This document shows, piece by piece, positions 1 to 4,578 of a DNA stretch of 10,267 nt. The stretch is taken from contig JAGHYP010000080.1 of assembly GCA_017743585.1 (NCBI GenBank), positions 1 to 10,267 of the forward strand, in the 5' to 3' direction. Positions within the stretch are counted from its first letter, which is position 1. Each line of letters begins with the position of its first letter. The notes below the pieces were generated by a model. It worked only from the letters and a program-made list of their open reading frames with translations, was not told the DNA's origin and made no database searches. This DNA comes from Chloroflexota bacterium. Lineage in GTDB: Bacteria; Chloroflexota; Anaerolineae; Aggregatilineales; UBA2796. The position numbers and the translations under genes are program-made.

Positions 1-97
1 CCCTCAGCTCAGCTGCCGCGCCGCCAGAATTGCGCGAGCCGCTGCAGCGTAAACTGGAGGAAGTGCGTCGGCGGCGGCGCGGCAGCTGAGCTGAGGG
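1..97. repeat. Perfect 25-bp inverted repeat with 47-nt spacer
   Basis: Bases 1-25 (beginning CCCTCAGCTCAGCTGCCGCG) are the exact reverse complement of bases 73-97 (ending GCGGCAGCTGAGCTGAGGG). The pairing stops inward at 26/72 (A opposite C). Outward it cannot be followed, because the left arm starts at the first base of the window, so the real repeat may be longer. It sits where a plus-strand reading ends and cobU ends convergently. There is no T-run as in a standard intrinsic terminator. It could be a bidirectional terminator-like hairpin, a small mobile repeat, or an assembly artefact if base 1 is a contig end. Confidence 0.85.
3..89 (+). CDS. C-terminal tail of an unidentified plus-strand protein (partial)
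   Basis: Frame 3 is open from the window edge to a TGA at 87-89. It reads as a charged, probably helical tail (...PPELREPLQRKLEEVRRRR, then GS). The Lys/Glu/Arg composition with regular Leu spacing looks like a genuine protein end. The other plus frames are less protein-like, and the minus strand here has no start codon. If real, it ends 11 nt from the convergent cobU stop. Both arms of the inverted repeat lie within or across it, so the last five codons and the stop fall in the right arm. The family cannot be recognised from 28 residues. Confidence 0.35.
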   Translation, partial: LSSAAAPPELREPLQRKLEEVRRRRRGS

Positions 98-100
98 CGA

Positions 101-643
101 TCATTTCAAGCGCCATGTCAGCCCTGCGATCAGCAGATAGACTTCATCGGCGGCGGCGGCAAGGCGCTGGTTGGCGCCCCCAAGCGCGTCGCGATAAAGC
201 CTGCCAAGGCGATACGGCGGCACAATGCCCATGCCAACTTCATTGCTGACGACGATCCAAGTGGCGGCATGAGCGCGCTGCGCCGCCAAGAGCGAGTCGA
301 TCTCAGCGAGGACGGCGTCATTCGCCTGCGCTTGCGTGCAGTCCTCAGGCAGGGCGAGCAGCGCGTTCGCCGCCAGCAGCGTGATGCAATCCACGACGAT
401 CACGCTGGGCAGCGGCGCGATCTGCGCCACGGCGGCGCCGATCTGGCGCGGCGTCTCCAAAGTCTGCCATGCGGCAGGTCGCTCGGCGCGGTGCTGCGCG
501 ATGCGCGCCGCCATCTCGTCATCGCTGGCAGTGGCAGTCGCCACGAATAAGACCGAATCGCCGCCGCGCTCGGCAGCCATGCGCAGCGCGGTCGTGCTTT
601 TGCCGCTGCGCGCGCCGCCTAGGAGCAAGATCAGGCTGCCCAT
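101..643 (-). CDS. cobU: Adenosylcobinamide kinase / adenosylcobinamide-phosphate guanylyltransferase
   Basis: This bifunctional cytoplasmic enzyme phosphorylates adenosylcobinamide and then transfers GMP to give adenosylcobinamide-GDP, the substrate of CobS. The 180-residue protein has the usual family length. The P-loop is GGARSGKS (residues 9-16). The ARIAQHRAERP stretch contains His51, at the place of the family's guanylylated histidine. The central VIVVDCITLLAAN strand follows, and the C-terminal block is very typical: VSNEVGMGIVPPYRLGRLYR, then ANQRLAAAADEV. It is the last gene of the cobT-cobS-cbiR-cobU operon. Its ATG at 643 lies 13 nt inside the end of cbiR, so translational coupling is likely. 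The final ~65 nt, including the stop, are repeated in degraded form at 4295-4360. Identification is secure. Confidence 0.96.
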   Translation of the reverse strand: MGSLILLLGGARSGKSTTALRMAAERGGDSVLFVATATASDDEMAARIAQHRAERPAAWQTLETPRQIGAAVAQIAPLPSVIVVDCITLLAANALLALPEDCTQAQANDAVLAEIDSLLAAQRAHAATWIVVSNEVGMGIVPPYRLGRLYRDALGGANQRLAAAADEVYLLIAGLTWRLK

Positions 644-1452
644 GCGCGGACTCTCGCCACTGATTCGAGCAAAGCGGCGCGGCTGCTGAAGAAATCCGCC
701 GTCTCGAAGACTTCCAAAGTCAGCACGCCGCGGTACGGCTGCGCCATGAGCGCCGCGATCACAGGATCGAGCTGCTCAGGCGGCATCAGCGCAAGGCTCT
801 TGTGGTCGCGCTCGCCAACCCCGTGCAAATGGATGACTCGCGTGCGCGGCAGCCAGAGCTCCAGCACGCTGAGCGGATCGACGCCCGTCTTCCACAAGTG
901 GCCGATATCCATTGTGCGGCTGATCGGCAGGCGCGCGAGGATCGGATCGAGATAATGCGGCGACCACGTCTCGAGGTTTTCGACTGCTAACAAGCTCGGG
1001 TCGCCGGCCCAGCCGATCACAATTTCCAGAGCGCGCAAGGCGCGGTCAATCCAAGCGGGCGCTCCCACGCCTTGTCCATCAAGGTGAAAGACGTAAGCAG
1101 ATGGCGCAAGCGGCTGCGTCAGACGGATGACGCGCTCTGCCTTGACGAGCGATTGATGCTGCGCGCTGCCATCGGCGGCCAAGGTCAGGTCGAGCGGCAG
1201 ATGCACGCTGTAGGTTAGGTTGTGCTGCGCCGCCAGCTCGCGCAGCGCGTCAATCGTGCGCAGGTCGGGCAAGTTGGTCGCGCCATCGTCCACTTCGAAC
1301 AGGATCAGCTCGATATCGTCAACGTCGCCCTCTGCCGCGAGGCGCTGGACGTTCGGCAAGATGTCATCAGGATATACGTAAGACGTGCTGCCGATTCGGA
1401 ATGGCGTTCCGAAGCGGCTCACAGGGCGCTCAGTATCAGCAGACATACCCAT
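631..1452 (-). CDS. cbiR: CbiR-like cobamide remodelling phosphodiesterase (AP endonuclease 2 / sugar isomerase TIM barrel)
   Basis: The protein has 273 residues from ATG 1452, or 271 from the in-frame ATG at 1446; neither has a clear ribosome binding site. The frame is open farther upstream, but there it only shadows cobS. It has the xylose-isomerase-like TIM-barrel pattern with metal-ligand candidates at strand ends: FRIGSTSYVYPDD near the start, IELILFE (Glu53), YSVHLP (His84), VFHLDG (His123), AVENLE (Glu158), MDIGH (Asp182, His185), VIHLHG (His208, His210) and LEVFE (Glu247). CbiR enzymes, described in Akkermansia, hydrolyse the nucleotide loop of cobamides to release cobinamide for rebuilding with another lower ligand. 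Position between cobS and cobU supports that role over a sugar isomerase. The family is clear; the exact reaction rests on context and resemblance. Confidence 0.8.
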   Translation of the reverse strand: MGMSADTERPVSRFGTPFRIGSTSYVYPDDILPNVQRLAAEGDVDDIELILFEVDDGATNLPDLRTIDALRELAAQHNLTYSVHLPLDLTLAADGSAQHQSLVKAERVIRLTQPLAPSAYVFHLDGQGVGAPAWIDRALRALEIVIGWAGDPSLLAVENLETWSPHYLDPILARLPISRTMDIGHLWKTGVDPLSVLELWLPRTRVIHLHGVGERDHKSLALMPPEQLDPVIAALMAQPYRGVLTLEVFETADFFSSRAALLESVARVRAWAA

Positions 1453-2144
1453 TCCGTCAATTCGCAACCCGCGCCGTAGGTGTCGCCGGTCAAGCCGCCG
1501 CCAAGGCGCGCCGCGGCGAAGTTTCCGAAGCTGAAGACGATCAGCGGCACGCTCAGCGCGCTGATCACGACGCGCGGTTCGGCAAGGGCGATGAGAGCGA
1601 GGCACAGCGCGCTGATCAGGGTCGCGACGATCACTTGCGCCGCGCCGAGTCCAGCGCGGAACGCCGCGCCAAGCCCGCTCGCACGCGCCGATGGGTAGCG
1701 CGCCGCCAACCAGACCATCGCAAGGCGGCCGAAAACAGGCGGCAAGATCAGCCACAGCGGCGGCAGCGCCCGCAAAAGCAGCCATTTGCCCAGCAACAGT
1801 AGAGCCACCCCGATCACCCCCCAAGCGCCCGTGCGCGGATCCTTCATGATTTCCAAGCGGCGCTCGGGCGTGGTCGTCGCCAGCAATCCGTCGCACGAGT
1901 CGGCGAAGCCATCCAGATGCAAGCCGCCGCTCAAGATGCACCACGCCAGCAGCACCAGAAAGGCGCGCACATCGGCGCTGAAGCGCGGCAGGCTCATCAG
2001 CAGCGCGCCGATGACGCCAAACAAGACTCCGATTAGCGGAAAGTAGGCGAAGGCGTAGCCGGGCGGACGCGCCGCCTCATCTGCGCCGATGCCGACGGGC
2101 AACACGCTCAAAAGGCGCACAGCGCGCCTGAGATCGCTCAACAT
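1419..2144 (-). CDS. cobS: Adenosylcobinamide-GDP ribazoletransferase (cobalamin synthase)
   Basis: This integral membrane enzyme joins adenosylcobinamide-GDP to alpha-ribazole (or its 5'-phosphate), the last joining step of cobamide assembly. The 241-residue length is typical. Visible signatures are GGLHLDGFADSCDG (73-86), with the acidic residues of the metal-binding loop, IMKDPRTGAWG (99-109), RLGGGLTGDTYGA (213-225) and a terminal ELTEWVCLL segment. Hydrophobic stretches at about 34-52, 58-73, 109-127, 129-147, 169-188 and 191-208 are the membrane helices. ATG 2144 overlaps the cobT stop by 7 nt. The last 34 nt overlap the start of the CbiR-like gene. This tight packing supports a single transcript. 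Confidence 0.95.
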   Translation of the reverse strand: MLSDLRRAVRLLSVLPVGIGADEAARPPGYAFAYFPLIGVLFGVIGALLMSLPRFSADVRAFLVLLAWCILSGGLHLDGFADSCDGLLATTTPERRLEIMKDPRTGAWGVIGVALLLLGKWLLLRALPPLWLILPPVFGRLAMVWLAARYPSARASGLGAAFRAGLGAAQVIVATLISALCLALIALAEPRVVISALSVPLIVFSFGNFAAARLGGGLTGDTYGAGCELTEWVCLLILSAL

Positions 2145-3250
2145 GACGGCTCTTTTTCGCTCACGCCCGCTTCGTCAAACGTCGCCATCTCCTGCAGCGT
2201 CCGCATGGCAGCTTCGACGAGCGGCAAGGCGAGCAGCGCGCCTGTGCCTTCGCCTAAGCGCATGTCCAGGTCTAAAAGCGGCGATAGATTGAGATGGTCA
2301 AGCGCGATTTGATGGCCGCGCTCAGCGCTGCGATGTGCCGCGATCAAGGCATGGCGCACTTCGGGCGCGAATTCAGCTGCGATCAGCGCCGCTGCCGTGC
2401 TGATCAGGCCGTCTAGCAAGATCGGCACGCGCGCTGCCGCCGCTGCCAGCATCACGCCCGCCATAGCGCCGATCTCAAAGCCGCCGACCTTTGCCAAAGT
2501 ATCGCATCCGCGCGGCTGATTGACCCGCAAGGCGCGCTCGATCACCTCAATTTTGCGCTGCAAGCGCGCGTCGTCAATGCCTGTGCCGCGCCCTGTGACC
2601 TCAGCAGGCGAGGCGCCCGTCAGCGCCGCGATGATCGCGCTGGCTGCGGTCGTGTTGGCGATCCCCATCTCGCCAACCGCCACAATGTCCACGCCCTCAG
2701 CGTGTATCCGCTCGAAAGCGCGCATGCCCAAGCGAAGCGACTCAGCGGCCTGTGCTTCGCTCATCGCGGCGCCCGCGCTCAGGTCAGCTGTGCCATGCGC
2801 GATCTTGCCGCTCAGCAGCATCGGATGCTCGGGCAGCTCCGCCGCCACGCCTGCATCCACCACCAGCACTCGCGCGTTCATCTGGCGCGCCAAGACGTTG
2901 ACTGCCGCGCCACCGCGCAGGAAATTCAGCACCATCTGCGCAGTGACGGCTTGCGGATAGGCGCTGACGCCTTGCCTTGCCACGCCGTGATCAGCGGCGC
3001 AGACGATCACAGCGCGGCGGGACGGCAGCCAATCCAAGCGCTCAGTGAAGGCAGCCAACTGACAAGCCAGCTGCTCAAGGCGCCCGAGCGCGCCGCTCGG
3101 CTTGGTCAAGCGCGCCTGGCGCGCCTCAGCTTGCTGCCGCATGCGCTCGCTCGGCAGCGCAGGCCTCGGCAGGAAGTCGAATTGCTCACAGGATGTCACA
3201 GGCGCTACTTTAGCGAAGGCTGCAGGTTTTATCAAACAAGCCTTAGGCAA
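2138..3250 (-). CDS. cobT: Nicotinate-nucleotide--dimethylbenzimidazole phosphoribosyltransferase
   Basis: CobT transfers phosphoribose from nicotinate mononucleotide to a lower-ligand base such as dimethylbenzimidazole, giving the alpha-ribotide used by CobS. Family marks are LTKPSGALGRLE (48-59), CAADHGVARQGVSAYPQ (84-100), VGEMGIANTTAAS (192-204), GRGTGIDD (220-227), KVGGFEIGAMAG (254-265) and RLGEGTGALLA (331-341). Glu334 matches the catalytic Glu of the Salmonella enzyme. The start is uncertain. The longest form (370 aa) begins at a TTG (3250) with no ribosome binding site. A TTG at 3235 has AAGG just upstream. A GTG at 3199 would give 353 aa, closest to the usual length. It follows the regulator by 31 nt and opens the overlapping cob cluster. 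Confidence 0.94.
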   Translation of the reverse strand: MPKACLIKPAAFAKVAPVTSCEQFDFLPRPALPSERMRQQAEARQARLTKPSGALGRLEQLACQLAAFTERLDWLPSRRAVIVCAADHGVARQGVSAYPQAVTAQMVLNFLRGGAAVNVLARQMNARVLVVDAGVAAELPEHPMLLSGKIAHGTADLSAGAAMSEAQAAESLRLGMRAFERIHAEGVDIVAVGEMGIANTTAASAIIAALTGASPAEVTGRGTGIDDARLQRKIEVIERALRVNQPRGCDTLAKVGGFEIGAMAGVMLAAAAARVPILLDGLISTAAALIAAEFAPEVRHALIAAHRSAERGHQIALDHLNLSPLLDLDMRLGEGTGALLALPLVEAAMRTLQEMATFDEAGVSEKEPSC

Positions 3251-3281
3251 GCGCGCTCAGCGCTAGGCGGCATACGGCGCG

Positions 3282-4217
3282 CTATCTTGAGAATTCATCG
3301 GCGAAGGCTTGTGCGAAGTCATCCACGATGTGCCACAAGCACAGCACTGCAGTGCGCTCAGCAGGTCTGGGCAAGAGTAGTCCATCATGTGGCACGTAGC
3401 GCACCTGGAAGAAGAGTCCAGCCAATTCGAAGATCGGCTCATCGTGCAGGCTAAAGAGGCGCTGCTCGCCATTGCGCACAATGACGACCCCGCTGTTCAA
3501 GCAACTTTCGGAGCTCGGTATCTGAAATGGATCGGCTTCGCGCCAAAATCGGAGGAGCTGCTCGAAATCATCGGGCAGCAAACGTCTTTTGAGGCGTTCC
3601 AAACATTGCTGATAGAATGGCTCATGGCGGCGGTAGAGACAGAGCGCCTTGAAGCGCGCAATCTGACTCCGGATCAACCGATCGCGGTCGCCTAAGAGCG
3701 CTTGAAAAGGCAGCCGACTATCGAAAAGGACGTCGAGGATGTGTATCGGCTCGGGCGGGTCGTCTCCAACAGGATGACGTAGCATCAGAGTCTTCAGCGC
3801 GTCAAGCGGGATGCCAATCAGCTCCGCCATAGCCTGGTTGACGATCCAGAAGCGTCCGCGATAATCCAACACATAAGCGGGATAAGGCGATTGCGCGAGG
3901 CACTCAGCGACGCGCGAGAGGATATTCAACGTAAATTCGCGTCTTGGGAAACGTGTCGTGGGCAAATAGCCTGCCAAGCCGAGCATGTAGTGAATATCTT
4001 CAGCGCTGGCGCAGGTCGCTTCGCCGATTCTCACTATGTCGTCAGGCTTAGGTCTGAGGCGGTTATTTTCCCAGCGATTGATGATGCCGCGATTGTAGCC
4101 AAGTTTATCGCCCAGCTCTGCTTGCGTAAGTTTTTTGTGCCCTACGCGCTGCACGTAACGCTTGGTTCGCAACAAACGGATGAAGTCACCTAGCGTCATC
4201 GGTACGATGTCGGTCAT
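3282..4217 (-). CDS. XRE-family transcriptional regulator with MmyB-like ligand-binding domain
   Basis: The 311-residue protein has an N-terminal XRE helix-turn-helix (about 8-66; core TQAELGDKLGYNRGIINRWE). A PAS-like MmyB/MltR-type domain follows (about 98-280), recognised by AYVLDYRGRFWIVNQAMAEL and the closing pattern RLFSLHDEPIFELAGLFFQV. A member of this family from Chloroflexus has been crystallised; related domains bind small hydrophobic ligands. ATG 4217 is chosen over Met7 because AAGGAG lies 8 nt upstream. It is co-directional with cobT, 31 nt away, so it may be cotranscribed with or control the cob genes; no operator was identified to prove it. Base composition is lower in GC than the cob genes: hand counts give 29/60 at 4081-4140 and 66/120 at 3541-3660, against 42/60 at 2401-2460. 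That hints at a different origin or weaker constraint. Confidence 0.88.
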   Translation of the reverse strand: MTDIVPMTLGDFIRLLRTKRYVQRVGHKKLTQAELGDKLGYNRGIINRWENNRLRPKPDDIVRIGEATCASAEDIHYMLGLAGYLPTTRFPRREFTLNILSRVAECLAQSPYPAYVLDYRGRFWIVNQAMAELIGIPLDALKTLMLRHPVGDDPPEPIHILDVLFDSRLPFQALLGDRDRLIRSQIARFKALCLYRRHEPFYQQCLERLKRRLLPDDFEQLLRFWREADPFQIPSSESCLNSGVVIVRNGEQRLFSLHDEPIFELAGLFFQVRYVPHDGLLLPRPAERTAVLCLWHIVDDFAQAFADEFSR

Positions 4218-4225
4218 AGCGCATG

Positions 4226-4231
4226 CTCCTT
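4226..4231 (-). promoter_or_regulatory. Shine-Dalgarno AAGGAG of the XRE regulator
   Basis: The minus strand reads AAGGAG, then 8 nt, then ATG at 4217. This fixes the regulator start against the later in-frame Met7. It is the clearest ribosome binding site on the minus strand of the window; the overlapping cob genes have only weak ones. Confidence 0.75.
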
Positions 4232-4260
4232 CTAATAATCAATCAAGTTGGCTATTGGAA

Positions 4261-4266
4261 AGTATA
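4261..4266 (-). promoter_or_regulatory. Possible -10 box (TATACT) for the regulator-cob operon
   Basis: On the minus strand TATACT matches TATAAT at five of six positions and lies 43 nt before the regulator ATG, in an AT-richer stretch. No good -35 hexamer is seen 16-18 nt upstream, so the promoter call is tentative. Between it and the ribosome binding site the minus strand reads CCAATAGCCAACTTGATTGA, which contains short repeated motifs that could bind a regulator, but no clear palindromic operator is visible. Confidence 0.3.
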
Positions 4267-4294
4267 GTGCAGCAAAGCTTGAGCGCTATGGCGA

Positions 4295-4378
4295 GATCGC
4301 TTCGAGCGTCATGTTAGGGCTTGCGATCAATGGCTAGACTTCATCAGTGGCGGCGGCAAGAGTTGCCATCAGCAAGCG
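4295..4378 (-). pseudogene. Degraded fragment of the 3' end of a second cobU
   Basis: Hand alignment of 4295-4360 with 99-163 (the end of cobU plus its stop) gives 52 identities in 65 aligned bases with a single 1-nt insertion. Weaker similarity continues to about 4378. In the cobU frame the minus strand reads LAAATDEV followed by a TAG, where intact cobU has LAAAADEV-Tyr. The insertion then shifts the frame near ATCGCA. A stop plus a frameshift, and no upstream cobU motifs, mean it cannot make CobU. It is in the same orientation as cobU, so the two copies are direct repeats about 4.2 kb apart, bracketing the regulator and cob genes. A tandem duplication followed by decay is the simplest reading. 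Confidence 0.75.
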
Positions 4379-4391
4379 TTAGGCAGACTCA

Positions 4392-4490
4392 TCAGCGCTG
4401 AGCGGCGAGCTCGATCCACTCGCGCCACGGCGCAAGGGCGCGCTCGTTTTGGCTTGCTCCGCGCATGCCCAGCGTGAGCTTGGTATCGCC
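4392..4490 (-). pseudogene. Coding-like C-terminal fragment of unknown protein
   Basis: One minus frame reads GDTKLTLGMRG, then ASQNERALAPWREWIELAAQR, and a TGA at 4394-4392. Third codon positions are mostly G or C and the ending looks like a natural protein end. Upstream of about 4490 the frame stays open but becomes Cys/His/Arg-rich and no longer protein-like, and would run antisense into the next gene. No start codon or ribosome binding site suits a small gene. I read it as the remnant of a gene that once preceded the degraded cobU fragment, which starts about 14 nt downstream. The family is not recognised, and a chance open frame in GC-rich DNA remains possible. Confidence 0.3.
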
Positions 4491-4527
4491 GCGGCAACTG
4501 CGCGCACTGTGGCAACCTTGACGGACT

Positions 4528-4536
4528 TGGTAGAAT
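4528..4536 (+). promoter_or_regulatory. Possible extended -10 promoter (TGGTAGAAT)
   Basis: TG-N-TAGAAT fits an extended -10 element (five of six matches to TATAAT) 42 nt before the GTG start of the tandem binding protein. A TTGACG occurs at 4518-4523 but is only 7 nt away, too close to be its -35, and the hexamer at the normal distance is poor. The gene has no co-directional neighbour upstream, so a promoter is expected in this stretch. Confidence 0.3.
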
Positions 4537-4562
4537 AGCGCCTTGCGACACAAGACTATCTG

Positions 4563-4568
4563 AAGGAG
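4563..4568 (+). promoter_or_regulatory. Shine-Dalgarno AAGGAG before a GTG start
   Basis: AAGGAG is followed by 10 nt and then GTG at 4579. It supports the GTG as the true start: the codon is immediately followed by a signal-peptide-like sequence and there is no ATG in a better position. Confidence 0.65.
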
Positions 4569-4578
4569 CTGAGAAGAC

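Noticed and set aside
1453..1944. Upstream extension of the CbiR-like frame inside cobS
   Set aside because: The frame stays open but the translation is Arg/Ala-rich shadow sequence without TIM-barrel features; the family begins at the ATG near 1452.
3251..3281. Possible hairpin or riboswitch between the regulator and cobT
   Set aside because: Only a 5-bp AGCGC/GCGCT stem is visible in 31 nt; this is far too short for a cobalamin riboswitch and common by chance in this sequence.
2702..3454. A 250-codon plus-strand frame opposite cobT and the regulator's end
   Set aside because: It spans two well-identified minus-strand genes and shows Arg/His/Gln-rich composition typical of a wrong-frame reading in GC-rich DNA.
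3387..3695. A 102-codon plus-strand frame opposite the regulator with a rather protein-like composition
   Set aside because: It lies fully antisense to the ligand domain of the regulator, whose frame carries recognisable family motifs and a strong ribosome binding site. No independent start signal supports the antisense frame.
4518..4536. TTGACG and TAGAAT as a paired -35/-10 promoter
   Set aside because: The two hexamers are only 7 nt apart, which does not fit a sigma-70 promoter; only the extended -10 was kept as a weak candidate.
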